9,180 bases of DNA from Olsenella sp. (GCA_015062715.1 SUUD01000062.1:1-9180), one strand, 5' to 3'; positions 1 through 6,045 are shown, counted from the first letter of the stretch. Program-made: numbers and translations. Notes: generated from the sequence alone by a model not told the origin.

Positions 1-1231
1 CGAGCATGGCGTTGACCTCGTCACGGACGTCGTCGATCTTGAACCCCTCGTCGTTCTGGAGGGCGAAGACCGTCTTGCCGATGAGCTCGCCGATGCGCTC
101 GCACTCGGCCTCGGTGAATCCGCGCGTGGTGGCCGCGGCGGAGCCCACGCGGATGCCGCTGGTCACGAAGGGCGAGCGCTTCTCGCCGGGGATGGTGTTC
201 TTGTTGACGGTGATGCCGACCTCCTCGAGCGCGTGGGAGGCGTCCCTGCCCGTGATGTCCTTGGCGGGCGTGAGGTCGACGAGCAGCAGGTGGTTGTCGG
301 TGCCGCCGGTGACCAGGCGCAGCTTCTTGGTGGCCATGCCGCGCCCGAGGGCTCGGGCGTTGATAAGCACGTTGTCGATGTAGGTCTTGAACTCGGGCTT
401 GAGCGCCTCGCCGAAGGCCACGGCCTTGCCGGCGATGACGTGCTCGAGCGGGCCGCCCTGGCTCCCCGGGAAGACCGCCGAGTCGATGCGCTTGGCGAGG
501 TCGGGGTCGTTGGTGAGGATGAGGCCTCCGCGCGTGCCGCGCAGGGTCTTGTGGGTGGTCGTGGTCACGACGTCGGCGTACGGGACCGGCGAGGGGTGCG
601 CGCCGGTCGCCACGAGGCCGGCGATGTGGGCCATGTCGACCATGAGGTAGGCGCCGACGCCGTGGGCGATCTGGGCAAAGCGCTCGAAGTCGATGACGCG
701 CGGGTAGGCCGAGGCGCCGGCGATGATCACCTTGGGCCTGTTCTGCTCGGCGAGCTCGGCCACGACGTCCATGTCGATGCGCTCGGTCTCGGGCGAGACG
801 CCATATGCCACGACGTTGAACATCCGGCCGGAGTAGTTGGCGGGGCTGCCATGGGTGAGGTGGCCGCCGTTGTCGAGGGCCATGCCCATGATCGTGTCGC
901 CGGGCTTGGCGAGCGCGGTGAGCGCCGCGTAGTTGGCCTGGGCGCCGGAGTGGGGCTGCACGTTGGCGAAGCCGGCCCCAAAGAGGAGCTTGGCGCGCTC
1001 GCGGGCGAGCTCCTCGACCTTGTCGACGGCCCAGCAGCCGCCGTAGTAGCGCTTGCCGGGCAGGCCCTCGGCATACTTGTTGGTGAGGGGCGAGCCCACG
1101 GCCTCCATGACGGCGGGGCTCACGAAGTTCTCGCTGGCGATGAGCTCGATGGAGTCGCGCTGGCGACCGAGCTCGTCAAAGATGGCAGCTGCGACCTCGG
1201 GGTCCTGGCTGGCGAGAAGCTCGAGATACAT
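1..1231 (-). CDS. glyA: Serine hydroxymethyltransferase, 3' end just cut by the window edge
   Basis: This cytoplasmic PLP enzyme interconverts serine plus tetrahydrofolate with glycine plus 5,10-methylene-tetrahydrofolate, the main source of one-carbon units. The window holds 410 codons from the ATG; the family is about 415-420 residues, so only a few C-terminal residues are missing. Visible family motifs are IELIASENF (28-36), NKYAEGLPGKRYYGG (51-65), the PLP-stacking His in GGHLTHGS (H124), VDMAHIAGLVA with D199 and H202, and the PLP lysine K228 in TTTTHKTLRG. Two small departures from the E. coli enzyme are LDNGGH instead of LAHGGH and GTRGG instead of GPRGG; neither removes a known catalytic residue. 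The start is supported by an AAGGAG Shine-Dalgarno (1239-1244 on the plus strand) seven bases upstream. It lies 113 bases downstream of rpiB on the same strand. A rpiB-glyA pair is also known in Bacillus subtilis (ywlF to glyA, with ywlG between). Confidence 0.97.
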   Translation of the reverse strand, partial: MYLELLASQDPEVAAAIFDELGRQRDSIELIASENFVSPAVMEAVGSPLTNKYAEGLPGKRYYGGCWAVDKVEELARERAKLLFGAGFANVQPHSGAQANYAALTALAKPGDTIMGMALDNGGHLTHGSPANYSGRMFNVVAYGVSPETERIDMDVVAELAEQNRPKVIIAGASAYPRVIDFERFAQIAHGVGAYLMVDMAHIAGLVATGAHPSPVPYADVVTTTTHKTLRGTRGGLILTNDPDLAKRIDSAVFPGSQGGPLEHVIAGKAVAFGEALKPEFKTYIDNVLINARALGRGMATKKLRLVTGGTDNHLLLVDLTPAKDITGRDASHALEEVGITVNKNTIPGEKRSPFVTSGIRVGSAAATTRGFTEAECERIGELIGKTVFALQNDEGFKIDDVRDEVNAML

Positions 1232-1238
1232 GGGCTGA

Positions 1239-1244
1239 CTCCTT
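1239..1244 (-). promoter_or_regulatory. Ribosome binding site of glyA
   Basis: AAGGAG read on the minus strand, seven bases before the glyA ATG; it fixes the start. The 113-base gap upstream to rpiB shows no convincing sigma-70 promoter and no terminator-like hairpin, so read-through from rpiB is plausible. Confidence 0.8.
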
Positions 1245-1344
1245 ATCCTCTTGCCGGATGACCAACCGAGGGTAACGCAGGGTGATTTCTAAGTTGTGAC
1301 AGGACGCGACATGGTGCCAAGACTACGGTACCTGCACAAACCGC

Positions 1345-1818
1345 CTAGCGGACGTCCCCCTCGACGACGCCCGGGAACGCCGGGTCGTCCTCGCGCATGA
1401 TCTTTGCCACGCGGCCCTCGTGGCGGCCGCCCTCGAAGGGCGTCTCGAAGAAGGAGCGGATGATGCGCTGGTTCATCTCGATGGTGGAGAAGCGCCCCGA
1501 GATGCACAGGCAGTTGCCGTTGTTGTGGGCGCGGAAGAGCTCCACGAACTCGAGGCTCTGGATGGCCGCCGCACGAACGCCGGGGATCTTGTCGGCCGTG
1601 AGCGCCATGCCGATGCCCGTGCCGCAGATGAGGACGGCGCGGTCAACCTCGCCCCGCGCGAGGGCGCGGGCCGCCAGGTCGGCGAAGTCGGGGTAGTCGC
1701 AGCGCTCCTCGGAGTCGCAGCCGAAGTCGACGACCTCGTGGCCGAGGCTCTCGATGTAGGCGGCAAGCGGGGCCTTCTGGATGAAGCCGCCGTGGTCGGA
1801 GGCGATTGCGACGCGCAT
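1345..1818 (-). CDS. rpiB: Ribose-5-phosphate isomerase B (RpiB/LacA/LacB family)
   Basis: This enzyme interconverts ribose 5-phosphate and ribulose 5-phosphate in the non-oxidative pentose phosphate pathway; it is cytoplasmic and usually dimeric. The product is 157 residues, normal for the family. Visible motifs are ASDHGG (6-11, D8 and H9), the catalytic cysteine C65 in LICGTGIGM, the AHNN segment with H98, and the phosphate-binding EGGRH (129-133). These fit RpiB rather than LacA/LacB, but some relatives act on allose or galactose 6-phosphate, so substrate identity is by family. The frame stays open upstream to an ATG at 1863. The start at 1818 is chosen because AAGGAG lies six bases before it and the RpiB fold begins directly with the MRVAIASDHGG strand. 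It follows the glpK terminator on the same strand and probably begins its own transcript leading into glyA. Confidence 0.95.
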   Translation of the reverse strand: MRVAIASDHGGFIQKAPLAAYIESLGHEVVDFGCDSEERCDYPDFADLAARALARGEVDRAVLICGTGIGMALTADKIPGVRAAAIQSLEFVELFRAHNNGNCLCISGRFSTIEMNQRIIRSFFETPFEGGRHEGRVAKIMREDDPAFPGVVEGDVR

Positions 1819-1824
1819 GGGATA

Positions 1825-1851
1825 CTCCTTCTCGAGGGGACGTTCTCCCCT
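1825..1851 (-). promoter_or_regulatory. rpiB ribosome binding site preceded by a small leader hairpin
   Basis: AAGGAG (1825-1830, minus strand) lies six bases before the rpiB ATG. Just upstream is a perfect 6-bp hairpin, AGGGGA and TCCCCT (1835-1840 and 1846-1851, loop of five). It ends only four bases from the Shine-Dalgarno and may influence translation initiation; that role is inference. Confidence 0.45.
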
Positions 1852-1861
1852 ACCATAGCGC

Positions 1862-1896
1862 AAAATGAAGCGCTCCCCGCGAGGAGGAGCGCTTCA
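1862..1896 (-). terminator. Rho-independent terminator after glpK
   Basis: There is a perfect 11-bp stem (1866-1876 with 1886-1896) and a nine-base loop. Read on the minus strand it is followed by a short T-run, ATTTTG. It begins 17 bases after the glpK stop codon. The T-run is short, so termination may be incomplete, leaving some read-through into rpiB. Confidence 0.75.
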
Positions 1897-1912
1897 CGTG
1901 ATGGGCATGTTC

Positions 1913-3457
1913 CTAGGCCAGGGTGCGCCTGACCGCCGCGTGCCAGCCGTCGAGCAGCGCGGCGCGGGTCCGCTCGTCCATCTGGGGCTCGTAGGTGGCC
2001 GAGATGGCGCGCATGGAGACGAGCTCGTCGTGGTCCTCCCAGAAGCCCACGGCCAGGCCCGCCAGGTAGGCGGCGCCGAGCGCGGTGGTCTCGTCCATCT
2101 CGCAGCGCTCCACCGGGATCCCGAGCAGGTCGGACTGGAACTGCATGATGAACTCGTTGTTGGACGCGCCGCCGTCGACCTCGAGCGAGGTCAGGGCGTT
2201 GCCGGAGTCGGCCTCCATGGCCTTGAGGATGTCGTAGGTCTGGTAGGCCATCGACTCGCACGCCGCGCGGACCAGGCGGGCGCGGTCGGTGTCGCGGGTG
2301 AGGCCGCAGATGACGCCGCGGGCGTTGGAGTCCCACCAGGGGGCGCCCAGGCCAGTGAAGGCGGGCACCACGTAGCAGCCGCCCGTGCTGGGGACGGACT
2401 TGGCGATGTCGCCGGTCTCGGAGGCGTGCTCGACCAGGCCCAGCTCGTCGCGGATCCACTGGATGGTGGAGCCGGCCTGGAAGACCGAGCCCTCGAGCGC
2501 GTAGCTGACCTTGCCGCCCTCGGCGATGCCGATGGTGGTGAGCAGGCCGTTGCGCGAGGTGACCGCGTCGGAGCCGGTGTTCATGAGCATGAAGCAGCCG
2601 GTGCCGTAGGTGTTCTTGACGCTGCCCGGCTCGAAGCAGCAGTGGCCGAACAGCGACGCCTGCTGGTCGCCCGCGACGCCCGAGATGGGCGGGTGGTTGG
2701 TCATGACGTCGGAGCTCACGCGGCCGAAGTTGCCCGACGACGGGCGCGGCTCGGGCAGCATGATGCGCGGCACGCGGAACAGCTCGCACAGCTCGTCGTC
2801 CCAGTCGAGGGTGTGGATGTTGAAGAGCATGGTGCGGCTCGCGTTGGTGTAGTCGGTGGCGTGGACCACGCCGTGGGTGAGGTTGTAGACGAGCCAGGTG
2901 TCGATGGTGCCGCACATGAGCTCGCCCGTCTCGGCCATCTCGCGCGCGCCGTCGACGTTGTCGAGGATCCAGGCGATCTTGGTCGCCGAGAAGTAGGCGT
3001 CGGGGATGAGGCCCGTCTTGGAGCGGATGAGGTCGAAGTTGCCCGCCTCGACGATCTCGTCGACCATCGACGCGGTGCGGCGGCACTGCCACACCACGGC
3101 GTTGTAGATGGGCTGGCCGGTCCGGCGGTCCCACACGACGACGGTCTCGCGCTGGTTGGTGATGCCCACCGCCTTGATGCGGTCGGAGTGGATGCCGCTC
3201 TTGAACTGGACCTCGATCATGCAGGCGATCTGGCGGGAGAGAATCTCGATGGGGTCCTGCTCGACCCAGCCCGACTGCGGGTACTTGATCGAGATGGAGC
3301 GCTGGGCCTGGGCCACCTTGGCCCCAAACTCATCGAAGAGGATGGCGCGGACGCTCGTGGTGCCCGAGTCGAGCGCCATGATGTATCCCTGGTTGGTCTC
3401 GTGGTGCTGCTGGGCCTGCCCCATGCCCTCGAGCACGCTGTTCATGATCGTCGCCAC
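1913..3457 (-). CDS. glpK: Glycerol kinase
   Basis: This cytoplasmic FGGY-family kinase makes sn-glycerol 3-phosphate from glycerol and ATP. The product is 514 residues, slightly longer than E. coli GlpK (502). Motifs seen are ALDSGTTS (28-35), GWVEQDP (63-69), GITNQRET (98-105), YNAVVWQCRRT (118-128), TDYTNASRTM (201-210), the catalytic aspartate D264 in AGDQQAS, NTYGTGCFMLMNTG, VVPAFTGLGAPWWD and VDGGASNNEF. The start is a GTG with AGGAGGAG (3461-3468) just upstream, giving about 20 extra N-terminal residues (poorly conserved, Gln/His-rich) before the first strand. An internal ATG at residue 5 is also possible. The loop before the catalytic aspartate has neither the GGKGGTR-like fructose-1,6-bisphosphate site of E. 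coli nor the HFYG HPr-phosphorylation site of Firmicutes. No glpF or glpD is in view. It lies 170 bases downstream of the lipase-like gene. Confidence 0.97.
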   Translation of the reverse strand: MATIMNSVLEGMGQAQQHHETNQGYIMALDSGTTSVRAILFDEFGAKVAQAQRSISIKYPQSGWVEQDPIEILSRQIACMIEVQFKSGIHSDRIKAVGITNQRETVVVWDRRTGQPIYNAVVWQCRRTASMVDEIVEAGNFDLIRSKTGLIPDAYFSATKIAWILDNVDGAREMAETGELMCGTIDTWLVYNLTHGVVHATDYTNASRTMLFNIHTLDWDDELCELFRVPRIMLPEPRPSSGNFGRVSSDVMTNHPPISGVAGDQQASLFGHCCFEPGSVKNTYGTGCFMLMNTGSDAVTSRNGLLTTIGIAEGGKVSYALEGSVFQAGSTIQWIRDELGLVEHASETGDIAKSVPSTGGCYVVPAFTGLGAPWWDSNARGVICGLTRDTDRARLVRAACESMAYQTYDILKAMEADSGNALTSLEVDGGASNNEFIMQFQSDLLGIPVERCEMDETTALGAAYLAGLAVGFWEDHDELVSMRAISATYEPQMDERTRAALLDGWHAAVRRTLA

Positions 3458-3460
3458 AGT

Positions 3461-3468
3461 CTCCTCCT
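3461..3468 (-). promoter_or_regulatory. Ribosome binding site of glpK, deciding a GTG start
   Basis: AGGAGGAG read on the minus strand ends three bases before the GTG at 3457 (five bases counting from its GGAGG core). The first ATG lies 12 bases further into the frame and is too distant from this site, so GTG is preferred. Confidence 0.65.
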
Positions 3469-3523
3469 ATCCCTCCGCGCATACGCACGGTCTCAAGTCG
3501 CATATGCCATTTTCTTTCAGGTT

Positions 3524-3613
3524 TCGCCGTGCCTACCGTTCACGGAACCCACGCGTTGGTAGACGGTAGGCACTTTCGGCGATTGGGTCCTCATGGACCG
3601 CAGACGGTTCTGC
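3524..3613 (-). promoter_or_regulatory. Array of three stem-loops in the glpK upstream region
   Basis: Read towards glpK, three hairpins follow one another. Stem 1 is GCAGA/TCTGC (3613-3609 with 3604-3600, loop of four). Stem 2 is GGTCC/GGACC (3599-3595 with 3590-3586, loop of four). Stem 3 is an 11-bp perfect stem, GTGCCTACCGT/ACGGTAGGCAC (3573-3563 with 3539-3529), with an outer 5-bp stem TCGCC/GGCGA (3582-3578 with 3528-3524) and a four-base GAAA bulge on one side. The 23-base loop of stem 3 contains a near-palindrome around ACGCGT (3547-3560). None of the stems is followed by a T-run, so they are poor intrinsic terminators. A structured mRNA leader, an operator or a REP-like repeat are all possible. 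The pairing is seen directly; the function is not known. Confidence 0.5.
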
Positions 3614-3627
3614 GCAGGTCATATGCC

Positions 3628-4584
3628 TCAGGCGAGGGCGTGCCCCTCGATCCAGTCGCACAGGATGTCGATGACCTCGTCGCGGTTGGTCTCGTTGAGC
3701 ACCTCGTGGCGGGCGCCCGCGATGACCTCGAGCGTGCAGTCCTTCACGCCCGCGTCCTGGAAGGCGCGGAAGGCCTTGGCCGGCCCCACGCCGTCCTCGC
3801 CCACCGGGTCCTTGGAGCCCGAGATGACCATGATGGGAAGCGTCGCCGGGACGCCCTTGATGCGCTTGGGGTCGCAGCACTCGCCCAGCAGCCTGGAGAG
3901 CATGCGGTAGCCGCTCACCGAGAACATCCAGCCGCAGTCGGGGTCGTCGCGGTAGGCGATGGCCTTGGCCTCGTCGCGCGAGAGCCACTCGTAGCCGGTC
4001 TGGGCGCCCGTGCCCTCGAAGGCCTTGTTGTAGCCCCCGGCACCCATGCCGTCGATGAGCGCGGAGCGGTACGACCAGCCCTTGAAGCGGGCGATGAGGC
4101 CGGTCATGGTGCGCAGCGCGCCCACGAGGCCGCCGTCCATCCAGGCGGTGCCCATGATGATGGCGCCGGCCAGCCCCTCCCCGTGCCGCGCGATGTAGCA
4201 GCGGGCGACGAACGAGCCCATGGAGTGGCCGAGCAGGACGAGGGGCAGCCCCGGGTAGCGCCGGGCCATGAGCTCGCGGACGGCGTGCTGGTCCTCGATG
4301 ATGTGGTCGTTGCCGTGCTCGGGGTCGAAGACGCCGCGCAGCTCGGGGTCGGGCTGGGTGCGGCCGTGCCCGATGTGGTCGATGCCATAGACCGCGTAGC
4401 CGCGCCGGACGAGGTCGCGCGCCGACCGGTCGTAGCAGCCAATGTGCTCGCACATGCCGTGGCTGATCTGGATGAGGGCCCGCGGCTCGCCCCCGGAGGG
4501 CGCCCACAGGGTGCCCTTGCAGGTGCTGGTGCCGTCGGTGGACGGAAGCTCGAACTCCTCGACGATGACGTCGCTCTGTGCCAT
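3628..4584 (-). CDS. Alpha/beta hydrolase, monoacylglycerol lipase/lysophospholipase type (Hydrolase_4)
   Basis: This 318-residue predicted serine hydrolase probably cleaves acyl esters such as monoglycerides or lysophospholipids. Motifs are the oxyanion-region SHGMCEH (41-47), YGIDHIGHGRT (66-76) typical of the monoglyceride lipase branch, the nucleophile elbow GHSMG with Ser121, a likely acid Asp259 in SGSKDP, and the catalytic His293 in GARHEVLNE. I see no signal peptide or membrane segment, so it should be cytoplasmic. The start at 4584 is supported by GAGGAGGAG (4588-4596) close upstream; the frame is open further upstream to 4689, but that stretch resembles no part of the fold. It precedes glpK on the same strand, 170 bases apart, suggesting that glycerol it releases could feed GlpK (inference). 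The exact substrate cannot be read from sequence; peptidase or thioesterase activity is not excluded. Confidence 0.88.
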   Translation of the reverse strand: MAQSDVIVEEFELPSTDGTSTCKGTLWAPSGGEPRALIQISHGMCEHIGCYDRSARDLVRRGYAVYGIDHIGHGRTQPDPELRGVFDPEHGNDHIIEDQHAVRELMARRYPGLPLVLLGHSMGSFVARCYIARHGEGLAGAIIMGTAWMDGGLVGALRTMTGLIARFKGWSYRSALIDGMGAGGYNKAFEGTGAQTGYEWLSRDEAKAIAYRDDPDCGWMFSVSGYRMLSRLLGECCDPKRIKGVPATLPIMVISGSKDPVGEDGVGPAKAFRAFQDAGVKDCTLEVIAGARHEVLNETNRDEVIDILCDWIEGHALA

Positions 4585-4618
4585 GGTCTCCTCCTCGTGC
4601 CGTTTGCTCAACGTCACT

Positions 4619-4626
4619 ACGATACC
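4619..4626 (-). promoter_or_regulatory. Possible -10 element of the hydrolase promoter
   Basis: GGTATCGT on the minus strand (TATCGT as the -10) lies about 35 bases before the hydrolase ATG. It resembles the GGTATCAT found before the VOC gene and prfA. No good -35 box is visible, so support is weak. Confidence 0.3.
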
Positions 4627-4702
4627 CACACCGCGACGCGCCGTGCGCCATGAAGCGGCGAACGGTCGGCGGTCGCGGAAGGCGCCCATGGCGGGGCGCG
4701 GC

Positions 4703-4711
4703 TGGTATCAT
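4703..4711 (+). promoter_or_regulatory. Extended -10 promoter element of the VOC gene
   Basis: TGGTATCAT matches an extended -10 (TGn followed by TATCAT, one change from TATAAT), placing a transcription start about 40-45 bases before the ATG at 4762. No clear -35 box is seen, as is common for extended -10 promoters. The same nonamer stands before prfA on the other strand. Confidence 0.45.
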
Positions 4712-4761
4712 CACGCCAGAAGCGCGTTGTCCGCACGAACCCGCAGGAAAGGGGAGCCACC

Positions 4762-5127
4762 ATGCAGTGCAAGGTCGAGTACACGGGCCTGTACGTCACC
4801 AGCCTCGAGGAGACGGTCGCGTTCTTTGAGAAGGCCTTTGGCCTGGAGGTCCTGCGCGAGAAGACCGGGTCCGACCGCCGCATCGCCTTCATGGGCAACG
4901 ACGGCTCGCCCCACCGCGTCGAGATCATCCAGATGAACGAGGGTCCCGAGCACTACGACGTGGGCGACCGCTCGATGCGCCTGGCCTTCCGCGTCGACGA
5001 CTTCGACGCCGCGCACGCCCTGCACGAGGAGATGGGGTGCATCTACGAGGAGCTGCCCGAGTACGGCGTCTACTTCTGCGCCAGCCCCGACGGCTACCTC
5101 TGCGAGGTCATGCCCACCAGGAAGTAG
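4762..5127 (+). CDS. VOC superfamily protein (glyoxalase/lactoylglutathione lyase-like)
   Basis: This 121-residue single-module vicinal-oxygen-chelate protein has two beta-alpha-beta-beta-beta halves: residues 1-60 (VEYTGLYVTSLEETVAFFEKAFGL, then RVEIIQM) and 70-121 (RLAFRVDDFDAAH, then SPDGYLCEVMP). Aligned by eye to E. coli GloA, the two glutamate metal ligands are kept (E54, E115). The two histidine ligands appear replaced by Tyr7 and Arg73. This argues against an ordinary Ni/Zn glyoxalase I; a different metal site, binding-only protein or other VOC reaction is possible. A purine-rich site AAGGGGAG (4749-4756) sits five bases before the ATG. It is transcribed away from the hydrolase and towards the tsaC-like gene, with a 78-bp palindrome starting 21 bases after its stop. 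Fold assignment is confident; substrate is unknown. Confidence 0.88.
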   Translation: MQCKVEYTGLYVTSLEETVAFFEKAFGLEVLREKTGSDRRIAFMGNDGSPHRVEIIQMNEGPEHYDVGDRSMRLAFRVDDFDAAHALHEEMGCIYEELPEYGVYFCASPDGYLCEVMPTRK

Positions 5128-5148
5128 CCACCGCCACCGCCTTCGGGA

Positions 5149-5226
5149 AACCTGTCATTGGGGACGGTTCTCTTTGACAGGTTTTCGCGAAAACCTGTCA
5201 AAGAGAACCGTCCCCAATGACAGGTT
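5149..5226. repeat. 78-bp perfect palindrome with no spacer, made of two inverted REP-like units
   Basis: Every base from 5149 to 5187 pairs with its partner from 5226 down to 5188; the first mismatch is 5148 against 5227. The centre is TTTTCGCGAAAA (5182-5193). Each arm carries a 31-base unit (5151-5181; inverted copy 5194-5224) that is itself a hairpin, with CCTGTCA and TGACAGG closing a 17-base loop containing GGGGACGGTTCTC. GC is 38 of 78, well below its surroundings. Each unit hairpin is followed by TTTTCG on its own strand, so it could act as a weak bidirectional terminator between the convergent VOC and tsaC genes. The layout resembles paired inverted REP units; identification as a dispersed repeat is inference. 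Confidence 0.9.
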
Positions 5227-5860
5227 CGATCATGGCACGCGTGATGGCCCCCTCGCGCAGGACGCGAGGTGTTCCATGCGCGCAATCGACGATGGTGGAG
5301 GCCACGCCCACGGGCGCGGGCCCGGCATCGAGCACGAGGTCGGCCGCCGCCACGATCTGCGGCTCCACGTTCGCGCCCGAGGTCGCCGCAGCCAGCCCAT
5401 GCGTGTTGGCGCTGGTCACGGCCAGCGGCATGCCGCAGCCGCGCGCGACCTCGCGCACGAGGTTCGAGTCCGGCATGCGCAGGGCTATGGTCGCGGGCTC
5501 GCCAGGGGCGCCCGGCAGGGCGTACTCCGGCGGCACGGCATCCGAGGCCGCCACCACCAGCGTGAGCGCCCCGGGCCAGAAGGCCGCCGCGAGCCTGCGG
5601 GCGGATGCCGGCACGTCGCGGCCGTAGCGCATGAGGTCCTCCTCGTCGGCGACCAGCCACGGCAGGGTCTGCGCGCGATCACGGTGCTTAATCTCGAAGA
5701 TGCGACCGTAGGCGGGGTTGGCCGGCGACGCCAGGCAGCCGATGCCGTACACGGAGTCGGTGGGCATGACGAGCACGCCCTCCCCCACCAGCGCGTCGCA
5801 GGCGCGGTCGACGACGTCGCGTGCGGGGTGGTCCTGGTTGACGGAGAGGATGGCACCCAT
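5198..5860 (-). CDS. tsaC: Threonylcarbamoyl-AMP synthase, TsaC/Sua5/YwlC family
   Basis: The family makes threonylcarbamoyl-AMP from threonine, bicarbonate and ATP, the first step of the t6A modification at position 37 of ANN-decoding tRNAs. The product is 220 residues, a YrdC-type single domain without the extra Sua5 C-terminal domain. Motifs are MPTDSVYGIG (32-41), KHRDRAQTLPWLV (58-70), the FWPGALTLVV segment (94-103), IALRMPD (125-131), PLAVTSAN (145-152), GVASTIVD (185-192) and RVLREGAI (199-206). The start at 5860 follows a weak GAGG (5867-5870). The frame is open far upstream into prmC, but homologues start close to the helix before the PTD motif. The last residues, from E212 to the stop, are encoded by the 78-bp palindrome, so the native C-terminus has probably been replaced. 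A paralogous YciO-type role is possible. It lies 232 bases after prmC on the same strand. Confidence 0.9.
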   Translation of the reverse strand: MGAILSVNQDHPARDVVDRACDALVGEGVLVMPTDSVYGIGCLASPANPAYGRIFEIKHRDRAQTLPWLVADEEDLMRYGRDVPASARRLAAAFWPGALTLVVAASDAVPPEYALPGAPGEPATIALRMPDSNLVREVARGCGMPLAVTSANTHGLAAATSGANVEPQIVAAADLVLDAGPAPVGVASTIVDCAHGTPRVLREGAITRAMIEPVIGDGSL

Positions 5861-5884
5861 GGTACGCCTCGCATTTCTCACAGG

Positions 5885-5900
5885 GTGGCCGTTCAGCCAC
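5885..5900. other. Small hairpin in the leader of the tsaC-like gene
   Basis: GTGGC (5885-5889) and GCCAC (5896-5900) form a perfect 5-bp stem with a six-base loop, about 25 bases before the start codon on the minus strand. A palindromic GAGGCCTC (5924-5931) lies further upstream. These could be chance in GC-rich DNA; no function is claimed. Confidence 0.3.
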
Positions 5901-5977
5901 ATCATACGCGACGAGGCCAAGGAGAGGCCTCCGTCTGGCTGGTGAGCCCAAATTGCTCCACGACCTCGCGCGATAAC

Positions 5978-6045
5978 TGACACAAACCAAACTCTAAAAA
6001 GGAATAGTCGCAGTTGGAGCTCTTCTGGAGGAAGTGTTTGTGTCA
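5978..6045. repeat. 68-bp low-GC element with 10-bp terminal inverted repeats
   Basis: TGACACAAAC (5978-5987) and GTTTGTGTCA (6036-6045) are perfect inverted termini around a 48-base interior. Beyond the termini the flanks AA and TT (5975-5976, 6047-6048) can also pair across one mismatch. GC is 29 of 68, against clearly higher GC in adjacent genes. It lies in the 232-base gap between prmC and the tsaC-like gene and has no coding capacity. No obvious target duplication flanks it. It may be a small non-autonomous mobile or REP-like element, or a long-looped regulatory structure. The ends share the TGACA start of the repeat units in the nearby palindrome. Confidence 0.6.

Noticed and set aside
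1819..1863. Upstream ATG for rpiB at 1863
   Set aside because: It would add 15 residues unlike the family and run through a leader hairpin; AAGGAG correctly spaced before 1818 decides the start.
1865..3562. Long plus-strand open frame (565 codons) opposite glpK
   Set aside because: Composition is Gly/Ala/Val/His/Asp-rich with no domain, and it is fully antisense to an unmistakable glycerol kinase; it is a by-product of GC-rich third positions.
3529..3573. 11-bp stem upstream of glpK as an intrinsic terminator for the hydrolase
   Set aside because: No T-run follows the stem on the minus strand (the next bases are GGCGAAACC), and the loop is 23 bases long.
3529..4653. Plus-strand open frame opposite the hydrolase
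   Set aside because: It is antisense to a gene with a complete catalytic triad, has no convincing ribosome binding site and shows no family features.
5149..5226. Palindrome as part of an insertion sequence or CRISPR array
   Set aside because: There is no transposase gene in the window and no series of spaced direct repeats; it is a single inverted pair of units.
5174..5980. Plus-strand open frame starting inside the palindrome
   Set aside because: It is antisense to the tsaC-like gene. The identical peptide start seen leaving both sides of the palindrome is only a result of its symmetry.
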